Assembly (NCBI GenBank): GCA_008017145.1
Contig: SSGY01000083.1
Coordinates: 1-43,182, forward strand
Source of the DNA: Neisseriales bacterium
Lineage (GTDB): Bacteria; Pseudomonadota; Gammaproteobacteria; Burkholderiales; UBA11063
DNA length: 43,182 nt
Reading direction: 5' to 3'
Shown: positions 8,946 through 18,003 of the stretch, piece after piece
Layout: every line of letters starts with the position of its first letter
Position numbering within the stretch: position 1 is the first letter of the stretch
Position numbers and translations under genes: made by a program
The notes under the pieces: generated by a model
What the model saw: only the letters and a program-made list of their open reading frames with translations
What the model was told of the DNA's origin: nothing
The model's database searches: none

Positions 8946-9080
8946 AGATGTATTCTAAAAAATTACACCTTATATATCAACAAACAATAGAATGCCACTT
9001 TAAATAATTGCACTATATATAATATATTTATGCTAAACTATTGTTTTACATTAAACTATAATATATGAATAGGATGAGAT
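8946..9080. promoter_or_regulatory. Divergent promoter/operator gap
   Basis: AT-rich gap between the XRE regulator and the secreted-protein gene. An 8-bp inverted repeat AACAATAG...CTATTGTT spans most of it, and a TATAAT-like box lies about 20 nt before ATG 9081. Probable operator for the XRE protein, by position. Confidence 0.35.
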
Positions 9081-9935
9081 ATGGAAATAAAAAAACTGAA
9101 TTACAATAATTGGTTACTTTTTTCTTTGATATTTGCCGCTTATAGCTCTGTATATGCAGATGACAATTGCTATTTTTACGCGAAATTCAAGATGGAGGAA
9201 TCAAGCTTTAAAGTTGAATCGGCATCTAAAGACTATATTGACGACGAAAATGTATTACAAATAGAGTATTTAAGCGACAAATCATTAGATTATAAAGTAC
9301 CTTTTTGGAATGGGGACTGTAGCACTACTTATTCCAACAAAGGAATTAGATCAAAGTGTGGAGGTGATTTTATAAATAAAGACGTTGGTTCGAATGCGGT
9401 CGTGAAACCATTAACATACATTTTTACTTTAGGTATTGGGGCTGTAGTTGATGTAGCTAAAGGAGTAACGTATAAAACTAGCGTTAATAAAGAAAATTTA
9501 ACATTAGCTAAACAAACTTCGGATGCCTTGACTAATTCAATGACTCAACCATTTATAGCTCAATGTAAGCAACAGCAGATTGAGGCAAATAAACAATTGG
9601 AGTCAGCGCAACAAGAACAAGCTAAAATAGTCGCAATGTATCAATCATTACAAAATAAATGTGATCAGACAATCGCAAGTTTAAACACAAAAAATATAAC
9701 AGGCGCTCAAATCCTCGAGATGAATAGCCCTAAAATTAACTGTTCACCAGAAGATTTTGCACAGAAATGCAATGAATTAGCAATTAATGAACAATTAACA
9801 AATATAGGCAGAAAAAATTGTTCAGTAAGCGTAAAAAATGCGTGTACTGAATATCGCAACAAATGGGATAGTTCGCAGAGATCAGCTTTCGGAATAATAT
9901 CAAATGGGCACACATATCCATGTGATAAATTATAG
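9081..9935 (+). CDS. Secreted/periplasmic protein of unknown function
   Basis: 284 residues with a Sec signal peptide: a basic N-terminus, a hydrophobic core (WLLFSLIFAAYSSVYA) and probable cleavage before DDNCYF. The mature part has many Cys residues, likely disulphide-bonded. A moderately hydrophobic stretch with FTLGIGAVVDVAKGV lies near residues 113-130, and a Gln/Glu-rich predicted coiled coil at about 165-195. AGGATGAG precedes the ATG. No family is recognised. It is paired divergently with a C-protein-like regulator, just as TraT is in element 2, so an envelope or exclusion role is possible but unproven. Confidence 0.6.
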   Translation: MEIKKLNYNNWLLFSLIFAAYSSVYADDNCYFYAKFKMEESSFKVESASKDYIDDENVLQIEYLSDKSLDYKVPFWNGDCSTTYSNKGIRSKCGGDFINKDVGSNAVVKPLTYIFTLGIGAVVDVAKGVTYKTSVNKENLTLAKQTSDALTNSMTQPFIAQCKQQQIEANKQLESAQQEQAKIVAMYQSLQNKCDQTIASLNTKNITGAQILEMNSPKINCSPEDFAQKCNELAINEQLTNIGRKNCSVSVKNACTEYRNKWDSSQRSAFGIISNGHTYPCDKL

Positions 9936-9990
9936 AAACTTATCGCTTATTTGACAAACTTTACTTAACCGGTATCTTTTGAGTTCATGT

Positions 9991-10104
9991 AACACCAGAA
10001 TAACCGACACAGAAAAGCGCATAATCAAGCAAATTGATGAGGTTTATACTGATGATTTAATCCCGTATTTTGAGCAAGAAACGGGCTTATATTGTTATCT
10101 GTAA
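9991..10104 (+). pseudogene. 3' fragment of the 113-aa gene
   Basis: This frame encodes NTRITDTEKRIIKQIDEV...GLYCYL and a stop, matching the last 37 residues of the protein at 7382-7723 with about 90% nucleotide identity. The homology begins abruptly at about 9990, and no start codon or upstream part is present. It is followed by copies of both downstream hairpins. It marks the right boundary of the 2.2-kb inserted segment. Confidence 0.8.
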
Positions 10105-10108
10105 AATA

Positions 10109-10132
10109 AGGCTTAGGACAAACCCTAAGCCT
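10109..10132 (+). terminator. Terminator-like hairpin, copy B
   Basis: AGGCTTAGG/CCTAAGCCT, a 9-bp stem, with a changed loop relative to 7728-7750. It lies directly after the gene fragment at 9991-10104. Confidence 0.45.
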
Positions 10133-10144
10133 ATATCATTAATC

Positions 10145-10200
10145 AGCGCTGAATCCCCGTTGTTTTGCAAGCAAAACCCGCCATGCCCGTAGCCAGCGCT
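10145..10200. repeat. Hairpin element, copy B
   Basis: AGCGCTG (10145-10151) pairs with CAGCGCT (10194-10200) around a GTTTTGC/GCAAAAC inner hairpin. Diverged copy of 7763-7815. The following 10201-10430 holds no gene I can support; a 60-codon frame there has no binding site and no recognisable content. Confidence 0.55.
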
Positions 10201-10430
10201 AAAGCGTATCAAACCGAGCAATTGCAATATGGATAAGCTAATGCTCTAACTATATAATGTGGTAAAATCAAACATTATTGCAATTAGGATGAGCAGATTG
10301 TTTCAGCGATTATTATCAACGTCTGGGGTGCTGAAAATAAATATGTTATTCAATTTTTATAAAAATATCTTCGTCTCAGCCACAACTAATCAAAACACAA
10401 ACAATAAAATGATGTCTAAGGTACCTAACA

Positions 10431-12443
10431 ATGACAGTTGATTTTTATTCCATTGGTTCAAATCAAGCCATTGACGATATTAAAAATGATAAATTTGCTC
10501 TGGAGAAACATATTAAGCAGTTATCCAAATACATACAATCTATCTTAAGTAATTCTGATTGCTTCTTTCTTGGGATATATGGAACTTATGGTTCGGGAAA
10601 AACATCATTTGTCAATTTGGTTATAAAGGAATTGAAATCAAAAAAAATAGGTGATGATATTAATATATTAAATTTTAATCCTTGGGAATACAATAATAGT
10701 CAAGAACTGTGTTTTGCATTTTATAAAGAATTATTTAGTAAACTGGACTTTAAAAGTAAAACAGAAAGAGAAAATGCAGCGAAATTTATTTTGCAAACAG
10801 TTGCAAACTTTAGCTCTGACTTAATAAAAAAAGTCCCATCAAGTGTTACAGAAATTCTACCAAGTTATGCAAAGCTAGGTATTGCAGGAGTTAAACAACT
10901 TGCTAGTTTATTAAAATCAAAAAAGGAATCTAACTCAGAACTTAAAGAGAAGATTAATACATATATTGCTAAAAATAAGGCTAAAACTATTGTGGTTTTA
11001 GATGATTTAGATAGATTAGCTAAAGATGAATTAATAAATCTATTCAAGTTTCTACGTTTGAATGCAGATTTTTCTAACGTTTTATATTTGCTCCTATTAG
11101 ATAAGAATATGACTGAAAAATTATTATGTGAGCAATTTAATAGTAAATACGTAGATAAATTTATTGATGCAGAGTATTTTATACCTCAGATTAACCATAA
11201 GATAATTTTGAGTGAACTAACAACATATTTTAATTTTCTTAACAAAAGCACGCCATATGGACAAGAGTTTTTAGCGATCTTATCAGTAATGATAGGTACT
11301 ATGCGAGATTTTAAAATAATTGTTAATAGCTTCGAAATACTACGGTCTATATTTTATAACGATAACACAAAGCAATACTTGGTTAATCTTGAACAATTAT
11401 TTATGATTAATTTAATTTCAAGATTTGATATTAATAGTTACTTTCAACTAAGAGATGAATATTGCACAGTAATATTATCAACCGCTAAAGAGTATCTGAG
11501 TTCATCTAATCAAGAACGGTTCTCAGATAATTTGATGAAGATTTGTGAAGAAATATCCACACAGCAAAATATTCAAACATTAATATTTAATCTTTTTACT
11601 AATTCTATGAATTTCGCAGAAACACAAAATGTTTTATCTAAAGACATATCAAATCCATTTTATTACAAAATGTATTTTGGAATTATTGAGAATGAAGTAG
11701 TAATGTCCCAAGATACATATAATGAATTTGAGACCTCAATACTTAAGAACGACACTGTAGAATTTATAAACTGTTATAAAAATTTACAGCAGTTTAATGA
11801 TGCAGAATTATTGGAAATGTACAGAACATTTATTGAGAGCATAAAAGACAATTATAACAAGAATGAGATATGTAAGTGGCTAACTGAAGTTATTTTAAGC
11901 AATAATTTGATTATGCCATTTATTATTATTGATTACTTTCACCGCAATAAAGAAAAAGAAGAGCAGTTAATTATTGAGGTCTTTGAATTTTTAAAGAGTA
12001 TCATACAAGATGATACTGATACAACCCCTGAAATGTGGGAATGCATATATAAGAATCTGTTTTATCAACCGCTAATACACCAAGATAAAATAAAGAATCT
12101 AGAAACACAAGAAGACTATAAAAATCTACAAATAAACTCTTTGTTATATGCTATGAGAAAAAGAGAATACAAATTTGATGCAATTTATAGATATTGCTGG
12201 TTAATAAATTATTATTCATCGGACGATAAGATAAAAACTGAATTGCTGGAGTTCCTGAATAAGGAACCAATAGCTAAAGATAACTTTCTTGAAATGATTA
12301 ATAAATCTAACATTCATAATCCAGACCCAGCGGCTAGCAAAAGAGCATGTAAATCGATTGTTTTGTTCGCTGATAATGAGTTAAAAGATAATATAAATAT
12401 AAATATCGCTGAATTAATAAATAGTATTAAACGAATTATTTGA
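10431..12443 (+). CDS. KAP-family P-loop NTPase
   Basis: 670-residue STAND-like NTPase of the KAP family. Walker A GTYGSGKTS is at 51-59, followed by the KAP-typical NFNPWEYNN segment. Walker B, IVVLDDLDRL, is near residue 187, and KFIDAEYFIPQ follows the NTPase core. The C-terminal half is helical with no recognised domain, and no clear transmembrane insert is seen, unlike some KAP proteins. Such NTPases are frequent in bacterial defence islands. The stop lies 10 nt before the next gene on the same strand, so the two are probably co-transcribed. The NTPase call is sure; the defence role is inferred. Confidence 0.8.
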   Translation: MTVDFYSIGSNQAIDDIKNDKFALEKHIKQLSKYIQSILSNSDCFFLGIYGTYGSGKTSFVNLVIKELKSKKIGDDINILNFNPWEYNNSQELCFAFYKELFSKLDFKSKTERENAAKFILQTVANFSSDLIKKVPSSVTEILPSYAKLGIAGVKQLASLLKSKKESNSELKEKINTYIAKNKAKTIVVLDDLDRLAKDELINLFKFLRLNADFSNVLYLLLLDKNMTEKLLCEQFNSKYVDKFIDAEYFIPQINHKIILSELTTYFNFLNKSTPYGQEFLAILSVMIGTMRDFKIIVNSFEILRSIFYNDNTKQYLVNLEQLFMINLISRFDINSYFQLRDEYCTVILSTAKEYLSSSNQERFSDNLMKICEEISTQQNIQTLIFNLFTNSMNFAETQNVLSKDISNPFYYKMYFGIIENEVVMSQDTYNEFETSILKNDTVEFINCYKNLQQFNDAELLEMYRTFIESIKDNYNKNEICKWLTEVILSNNLIMPFIIIDYFHRNKEKEEQLIIEVFEFLKSIIQDDTDTTPEMWECIYKNLFYQPLIHQDKIKNLETQEDYKNLQINSLLYAMRKREYKFDAIYRYCWLINYYSSDDKIKTELLEFLNKEPIAKDNFLEMINKSNIHNPDPAASKRACKSIVLFADNELKDNININIAELINSIKRII

Positions 12444-12453
12444 TAAGTCTAAA

Positions 12454-14097
12454 ATGAAAAACAAACTAATGCAACTAATAAATATCGCGACAGAAACCGA
12501 GATTCTTGAGTTCAAAGAAGCCAAGAATAATTATGACTTTGATAAACTCGGTAAATATTTTAGTGCACTAAGTAATGAAGCTAATTTGAGCAATGTTGAT
12601 GAAGCATGGCTAATCTTTGGTATCAACGATAAGCGTAATATTGTTGGTACACAGTTTCGCAGTAGTCCTGCCGATTTGCAAAGCTTAAAAGCGGAAGTAG
12701 CTAATCATACCACCAACCGAATTACATTTATTGATATTCATGAGGTTATGACCGATTCAGGACGGGTAATAATGTTCCAGATACCACCAGCACCGAATGG
12801 TTTACCTATTGCATGGAAAGGTCATTATTACGGTCGGGATGGCGAAGAGCTACAGCCGCTTAATCTGGAAGAAATAGATCGTATTCGTCGCAAAGGTATG
12901 TTTGTGGATTGGAGCGCAGGACTATGCCCTACTGCCACTATTTCAGATTTAGAGCCGTTAGCAATTGAAAAAGCACGTTTGCAATACAAAGTTAAGCACC
13001 CCCATTTAGTTGAACAAATTAACCAGTGGGATGATATAACATTTTTGAATAAAGCTAAGTTAGCCATTAATGGTAATTTAACCAATGCTGCAATTGTACT
13101 ATTGGGTAAAGCTGAATCAGAGCATTTTATTAGTCCAGCACAGGCTAAAATCACATGGATACTCAAAGACAAAGATAATCTTGAACTTGATTACCAGCAT
13201 TTTAGTTGTCCATTTTTATTAAATGTTGAAGCGGTTTATAGCAAAATCAGGAATCTCAAATATCGTTATATTCGCGATGGTTCATTATTCCCAGAAGAGA
13301 TTGAACAATATGATCCGTATATTATTCGTGAAGCGCTGAATAACTGTATTGCTCACCAAGACTATACTTTAGCTGGTCGAGTTAATGTCGTTGAGAATGA
13401 TGTAGGCACGTTGGTATTTTCTAATGCTGGCTCATTTATACCTGGCTCAGTTGAAAATGTCATTCAGCAAGATGCACCACAAGAACAATATCGCAATCCA
13501 TTTTTAGCTAATGCAATGGTTAACCTCAACATGATTGACACCATCGGCAGTGGTATTAAACGCATCTTTACTATTCAAAAGCGCCGTTTTTTCCCAATGC
13601 CAGATTACTCAATTGACAATAATCGGGTGATTGTTACTATCACAGGTAAAGTTCTAGACGTGGCTTATGCTAAATTATTAGCTACTAATCCAGAATTATC
13701 ATTATTTGATATTTTGTTACTGGATAAGGTACAGAAGAAAAAACCGCTAACTGATGAAGAAATAGCTAATTTACGCGCTAAAAGCTTTATTGAAGGCAGA
13801 AAGCCAAACGTTCATATATCATCGAACCTTGCCCACGAAATAGCACAGCAAACTGATTATATGCGCCAACGTGGCATTGATAACGAGTATTGCCGTAAAA
13901 TGATTGTTGATTATTTGACTAAGTTTAAGACTGGTACCCGCGAAGATTTTGAGCGTATTATTCTGGATAAGCTACCTGAGGTATTAAGTGAATCGCAGAA
14001 AAAAACAAAAATTAAAAATGTATTGCAAAGTCTCAAAGAACAAAAAGTTATTGAGATAGAGTCTGGTAAATCTTGGCAATTGAAAATGTCTAGATAA
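12454..14097 (+). CDS. AlbA_2 (Schlafen-like) domain and ATP-binding protein
   Basis: 547-residue protein. Residues about 10-140 form an AlbA_2/Schlafen-type domain (TEILEFKEAKNNYD, AWLIFGINDKRNIVGT, YYGRDGEELQPL). Residues about 285-380 match the RecG-C-like/HATPase segment common in this family (IREALNNCIAHQDYT, LVFSNAGSFIPG, MIDTIGSGIKRIF). A winged-helix-like C-terminus follows. Family members are often transcriptional or nucleic-acid-binding proteins; some belong to defence loci. It is coupled to the KAP NTPase gene by a 10-nt gap, suggesting a two-gene system. It ends before a strong terminator shared with the convergent repressor gene. Confidence 0.75.
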   Translation: MKNKLMQLINIATETEILEFKEAKNNYDFDKLGKYFSALSNEANLSNVDEAWLIFGINDKRNIVGTQFRSSPADLQSLKAEVANHTTNRITFIDIHEVMTDSGRVIMFQIPPAPNGLPIAWKGHYYGRDGEELQPLNLEEIDRIRRKGMFVDWSAGLCPTATISDLEPLAIEKARLQYKVKHPHLVEQINQWDDITFLNKAKLAINGNLTNAAIVLLGKAESEHFISPAQAKITWILKDKDNLELDYQHFSCPFLLNVEAVYSKIRNLKYRYIRDGSLFPEEIEQYDPYIIREALNNCIAHQDYTLAGRVNVVENDVGTLVFSNAGSFIPGSVENVIQQDAPQEQYRNPFLANAMVNLNMIDTIGSGIKRIFTIQKRRFFPMPDYSIDNNRVIVTITGKVLDVAYAKLLATNPELSLFDILLLDKVQKKKPLTDEEIANLRAKSFIEGRKPNVHISSNLAHEIAQQTDYMRQRGIDNEYCRKMIVDYLTKFKTGTREDFERIILDKLPEVLSESQKKTKIKNVLQSLKEQKVIEIESGKSWQLKMSR

Positions 14098-14181
14098 ATA
14101 TTTTGGAATATAATTAGACATTTACCAAAAAATTAAATTATAAATACTTTAATACACAACAGTACATTATATAGCAACCCC

Positions 14182-14222
14182 AGAATGTCTAGTCTATACA
14201 GTACGTAAAAACTAGACATTCT
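14182..14222. terminator. Bidirectional terminator hairpin
   Basis: AGAATGTCTAGT and ACTAGACATTCT form a perfect 12-bp stem with a 17-nt loop, between the convergent KAP/AlbA_2 operon and the repressor gene. Confidence 0.7.
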
Positions 14223-14264
14223 GCGACTCTTTTAAATAGTTATACTTGATATAAACTAATATAA

Positions 14265-15098
14265 TTATCTGAAATCAGAATCCATTTCAATATATCCAAC
14301 AACCTTACCAATTATACTCATTCCAGATTCACAGAATTCATCTTCAGAATATACAATTCCATTAAACTCATCTTCACATGATTTATTGTCATATCTCAAT
14401 TCAATTTCATCAGCATAAATACGGTATATGACACGATAGAATTTTGCGATATTTTTATATTTAATTAAAAAAATATAGCCATCTTCAAGAGTATCCATAA
14501 TAAACTTACGCTCTTTTGTCGGATACAAACTTGGATCATAGTATTGAAAAATAGCATATCCACCTTTTCTTAATCTGGGACTCATAGAATCATCTGTAAT
14601 TTTTGTATGGAAAATCTCACCGTCAATTAAGGAGCGTTGAGCTTTAAAATCAATGTAAAGCTCTTTATTTGCATCTAAGCCATCAAATGGTGAATCCATC
14701 AAGTATTGAGATTTAGTATACATATAAGGAATTAATTGGCTTACAGTATTTTTCGACTCTAAATCAACGTGTTGACTAATTTCTTTAGTGAATATCTTAT
14801 GCTGATTTAATGTTTCTGTTGAATTATTTACATCCATTTCTAATCTAGATAAACCAAATATTTGCTCAATATGTCTAGCCATTTTTGTAGAAATTTTAAT
14901 TTGGTTTTTTTCATCAATAGAACGAAGCATTCCATAAACATACGTTGGATGTTTACCAGTTAACTCGCTAAACTTATTAATATTTCCGTCGCAATAAATA
15001 TCAATAATTTTTCTTAATGAAGATTTTCTTCTAATTTGAACAACCTCGATGTCATCCATTTCTTTATCTATATCATCTTCAGTTTTATATTTTTTCAT
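14265..15098 (-). CDS. CI/LexA-like repressor with S24-type domain, element 1
   Basis: 277-residue probable repressor. The N-terminal half holds a helix-turn-helix-like region (NKFSELTGKHPTYVYGMLRSI). The C-terminal half resembles S24 (LexA/CI) domains, with KITDDSMSPRLRKGGYAIF carrying the likely catalytic Ser. I see no obvious Ala-Gly self-cleavage site, so autocleavage is uncertain. ATG 15098 is chosen because upstream residues in the longer frame (to 15194) are low-complexity and lie in the promoter gap. It is divergent from the xis-int pair, the usual position for a regulator of excision. Confidence 0.75.
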   Translation of the reverse strand: MKKYKTEDDIDKEMDDIEVVQIRRKSSLRKIIDIYCDGNINKFSELTGKHPTYVYGMLRSIDEKNQIKISTKMARHIEQIFGLSRLEMDVNNSTETLNQHKIFTKEISQHVDLESKNTVSQLIPYMYTKSQYLMDSPFDGLDANKELYIDFKAQRSLIDGEIFHTKITDDSMSPRLRKGGYAIFQYYDPSLYPTKERKFIMDTLEDGYIFLIKYKNIAKFYRVIYRIYADEIELRYDNKSCEDEFNGIVYSEDEFCESGMSIIGKVVGYIEMDSDFR

Positions 15099-15137
15099 TA
15101 TATTAAACCCATAATTTATATATTTTTTATATATTAT

Positions 15138-15166
15138 TTGACAAAAATATATAATACATATAAAAT
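15138..15166 (+). promoter_or_regulatory. Promoter for xis-int, element 1
   Basis: TTGACA at 15138-15143, a 17-nt spacer and TAAAAT at 15161-15166, about 90 nt before the Xis-like start. The gap is full of ATATA-type repeats that may be repressor sites. Confidence 0.55.
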
Positions 15167-15254
15167 ATCGCATTGTTATAGATATTTTATACATTTACAG
15201 TATATATTATATATTTCTTATATCTCAAACGCAAATTTATCTGAAAGGAGTTCT

Positions 15255-15479
15255 ATGAAAATAAAAACATTAGGAAACTATAATCTAGAAGCACTAGAAG
15301 GATGGTTACCAATAACCGACTTTTGCAATCATATGCCATTTGATGAGAAAAATGTAAGGTACTTCCGCAAATCAGGCAAATGGCTTGATGGTGTGGTAAC
15401 TAAAAATTTTTGTAAAAGTATCTGGGTTAATGTTTGGGAAGTTTTAATATGGTTGAATAAGGAGGGATTAACTAAATGA
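15255..15479 (+). CDS. Excisionase-like (Xis) protein, element 1
   Basis: 74-residue basic protein with the winged-helix layout of small excisionases (WLPITDFCNHMPFDEKNVRYFRKSGKW...VWEVLIWLNKEG). AAAGGAG precedes ATG 15255. A longer frame from 15036 starts inside the repressor region and is rejected. The stop overlaps the integrase start by 4 nt (ATGA), so the two are translationally coupled. It probably directs the integrase towards excision. Confidence 0.7.
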   Translation: MKIKTLGNYNLEALEGWLPITDFCNHMPFDEKNVRYFRKSGKWLDGVVTKNFCKSIWVNVWEVLIWLNKEGLTK

Positions 15480-16600
15480 AGATAGATAAAAATATTGAAT
15501 TGCACGGCAATTATTTAAGATTGACTTTTATGTATAAAAAAGTTAAATGTAATGAGTGTCTATACTTAGAGAATGATAAAAAAGGTATAAAACGAGCTAA
15601 AGAAATTAGAGATGACGTTCTTTCTGATATCAGAAGAGGTACTTTTAAATATGAAGCATATTTTCCTAACTCAAATAAAGTTAAAGTTTTTGATGCTAAA
15701 CCAAAATCATATCTATTAATGCATTTATTATTAGAGCAAAAAGAAAAAGTATTAAATAATAACAACTTTGCCGTTAGCACTAAAAAAGACTATGTTCGAT
15801 TCATTGACAATTTACTTATTCCAACATTTGGTAAGTATGAAGTTACCAACTTTAATAAAAAGTTACTGATATCATGGGTAGAACATAGCAATCTAACTGC
15901 AAAAGCAATTAGGACCGCTATAACACCATTACGTAATACATTAATTGATGCAAGCCATGATGGTATTATTGATGTTAACCCATTTGAGCAAATTGATATG
16001 AGAAGACTGTTAAGCACTAAAAGAAAAGAAACTAGTTATAAAATAAAGCCATTTAACGAAGATGAAAAAAATCGTATACTAGAATCTGCTTCAGGTGAAT
16101 TTAAAAACCTTATTAAATTTGGGTTTTACTCTGGACTTCGTACAGGTGAAATGCTTGCATTAAAATGGGAGAATGTTGACTTGCAGAATAAAAAAATACA
16201 TGTTAAACATACGATGCAAGATGGAAATCTACAATCTACTAAAACAAAGGAATCTACTAGAACTATATATTTGCTAGAAAAAGCTTTAGAATCACTTGAA
16301 GAACAAAAAAAATACATTACTGATGATGGATTTGTCTTTCACAATCCAAACACCGGAAAATATTGGCCAAAAACTGACGCAGTTAGAAAACAGTGGATTT
16401 CACTACTTAAGAGTACAGACATAGAATATCGAAATTTTTATCAAACGCGACATACATTTGCTAGTATGTTAATTACAAACAATGAAAATATTCATAAAAT
16501 AGCAAAATATCTTGGTCATAAAGATACTACTATGGTTACTAAAATTTATGGTAAATATATTGAGGAAGGAGAATCTCACGGCTTTAACCCCAATTATTAG
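15476..16600 (+). CDS. Tyrosine recombinase (integrase), element 1
   Basis: 374-residue phage-type integrase. There is an N-terminal arm-binding region, a core-binding domain from about 75-170 and a catalytic domain with Arg222 (GLRTGE), Lys near 256, Arg325 in TRHTFAS, His348 (LGHKD) and the Tyr358 nucleophile (KIYGKY). The first His of the HxxR box is replaced by Tyr322, as in other integrases with a YQTRHTFAS box. It ends 102 nt before the tRNA-derived att core at 16702, which it presumably uses. The neighbouring xis overlaps it. Confidence 0.9.
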   Translation: MKIDKNIELHGNYLRLTFMYKKVKCNECLYLENDKKGIKRAKEIRDDVLSDIRRGTFKYEAYFPNSNKVKVFDAKPKSYLLMHLLLEQKEKVLNNNNFAVSTKKDYVRFIDNLLIPTFGKYEVTNFNKKLLISWVEHSNLTAKAIRTAITPLRNTLIDASHDGIIDVNPFEQIDMRRLLSTKRKETSYKIKPFNEDEKNRILESASGEFKNLIKFGFYSGLRTGEMLALKWENVDLQNKKIHVKHTMQDGNLQSTKTKESTRTIYLLEKALESLEEQKKYITDDGFVFHNPNTGKYWPKTDAVRKQWISLLKSTDIEYRNFYQTRHTFASMLITNNENIHKIAKYLGHKDTTMVTKIYGKYIEEGESHGFNPNY

Positions 16601-16701
16601 CATTTTTATATTAAATTATGTTATTATATATTTCCCCAGTATTTTCCCCGAAAGGTAAAAAATGTTAAAAAATCTAATTAAATCAATGGCAGAAGAGAGA
16701 G

Positions 16702-16728
16702 TTCGAGTCTCTTCTTCCGCACCATCTA
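16702..16728 (+). other. att core (tRNA 3' end) between elements 1 and 2
   Basis: 27 bp starting TTCGAGTCTC and ending CACCATCTA, identical to 31986-32012. It holds a tRNA T-loop (TTCGAGT), the T-stem 3' strand, the acceptor strand CTTCCGC and ACCA. The implied acceptor 5' strand GCGGAAG suggests a tRNA-Leu, but the rest of that tRNA is not in the window. The left flank AGAAGAGAG can pair with CTCTTCT. It forms the element 1 right end and the element 2 left end. Confidence 0.8.
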
Positions 16729-16816
16729 TACTTGTATCCAAGTAAAACAGCCAACTGATTTAATTTAATATTTTTGCATTTAGATTTGTCTAATATTCCC
16801 CTACAGAGACATTGAT

Positions 16817-16836
16817 ACGTACCAATCACGTACCAA
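16817..16836. promoter_or_regulatory. Candidate integrase arm sites
   Basis: ACGTACCAA occurs twice, at 16817 and 16828 (11-nt period). A third copy lies at 31928-31936 near the other end of element 2. Position near both att cores suggests arm-type integrase sites; this is inference. Confidence 0.4.
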
Positions 16837-16848
16837 ATTTATTATTTC

Positions 16849-16887
16849 ATTTTCCATTTTTCTATATTGGAAAAATAAATGGAAAAT
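16849..16887. promoter_or_regulatory. Imperfect inverted repeat over the start of the replication gene
   Basis: Left arm ATTTTCCATTTTTC (16849-16862) pairs with GAAAAAT and GGAAAAT on the right (16870-16887), overlapping ATG 16879. It could limit translation or bind a regulator. Confidence 0.35.
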
Positions 16888-18003
16888 AATTTTTCAAACA
16901 CTCAAACAAAACGTTTTTTTTGGATTAAATTAAACGACATTTTCTTTGAACGTAAAGATATTCAACTTATCGAAAGCTTACCAAATGGTAAAGAATATGT
17001 TCTTCTACTTCTCAAATTAATGATGCTTGCGATCAATTCCGAAGGTCGCCTTGTTGTTAAAAATCTTTTTCCCTACAATCCGCAAATGCTGGCAACGGTT
17101 ACACATAGTAATGTTGATACTGTACGCAGCGCAATTGACATATTTATCAAATTTGACTTGATGAGTACGCTTGATGATGGTACTTTATATATGAATGAAG
17201 TACAGGCACTGCTAGGCTCTGAAACTGAACATGCAGCTAAAAAACGCAATTACCGCGAGAGTATAAAGCATAATCCCCAACTACCAGACAAACCAAGGAC
17301 AAAAAAAGATATTGTCCAAGACAAAGTCCGACAAGAGAATAGAGAACAGATATCAGAGAATAAAGAAAATACCCCCTTACCCCCTAAAGCAGAAAATCGG
17401 GTGGGGGCGGTTTGGTTGCAAATGGCAGAAAATCTTGAGTTCAATTTTAGTAACGAGGAGCAAGCAGCCATCTCCAGCTGGGCGGAGTATCAAACCAATC
17501 AACAAAAAAATATCACAACACTTCAGATTGAAATCAATTTACAAAGTCTGTTTAAATTAAAAACTGATGGCTACGATATTACTTTAATGATCAATGATAC
17601 GATATCTGCAGGTTATAAATGGCTACTAAAACCATCAACTATGTACATTAAAAAAGCGACAATCACTAAACCAGCGAAGATGATTAAACCACATCTCTTT
17701 GGTAACCCTGAATACATAATACCAGAAAACCCAACCGAAAAAATTCAGCTTACTCAGTATATCCAGAGTTGCTATAAAAAGCGTATCAATCCTAAAAATA
17801 AGCAACTATTAACAGTTGATGAGATTCATAAACTTGATTTACATCATAAGTTATTTATGTCTCAAGACAAAAATACGAAGGGATTTTTTGTCACTTATGT
17901 GTCATGGGCTGACTATATTTTACAGAATGAGGTACATACGGGAATCCCATTAATTGAACAATCAATCAATGATGAATCTTTATTCCCAATAACGACAACT
18001 TAA
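16879..18003 (+). CDS. Phage replisome-organizer-like replication protein, element 2
   Basis: 374 residues. The N-terminal ~120 residues match the phage replisome organizer N-terminal domain style (FFWIKLNDIFFERKDIQLIESLPNGKEY, then LLKLMMLAINSEG and a winged-helix-like part). A charged, Gln/Asn/Lys-rich linker follows at about 130-180, then a helical C-terminal part that may bind a helicase or loader. It implies that the element can initiate its own replication after excision. It is the first gene of element 2, about 150 nt from the att core, and is followed at once by the hairpin-rich segment, a possible origin. Family call is good at the N-terminus only. Confidence 0.65.
   Translation: MENNFSNTQTKRFFWIKLNDIFFERKDIQLIESLPNGKEYVLLLLKLMMLAINSEGRLVVKNLFPYNPQMLATVTHSNVDTVRSAIDIFIKFDLMSTLDDGTLYMNEVQALLGSETEHAAKKRNYRESIKHNPQLPDKPRTKKDIVQDKVRQENREQISENKENTPLPPKAENRVGAVWLQMAENLEFNFSNEEQAAISSWAEYQTNQQKNITTLQIEINLQSLFKLKTDGYDITLMINDTISAGYKWLLKPSTMYIKKATITKPAKMIKPHLFGNPEYIIPENPTEKIQLTQYIQSCYKKRINPKNKQLLTVDEIHKLDLHHKLFMSQDKNTKGFFVTYVSWADYILQNEVHTGIPLIEQSINDESLFPITTT

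Noticed and set aside
10259..10441. 60-codon frame before the KAP gene
   Set aside because: No ribosome-binding site or recognisable content, and it overlaps the KAP start.
15036..15254. N-terminal extension of the Xis-like frame
   Set aside because: It starts inside the repressor gene and crosses the promoter gap; AAAGGAG before ATG 15255 fixes the start.
16685..16724. Complete tRNA gene at the att core
   Set aside because: Only the T-arm and acceptor 3' strand with CCA are present; no D-arm, anticodon arm or 5' acceptor strand precedes them.
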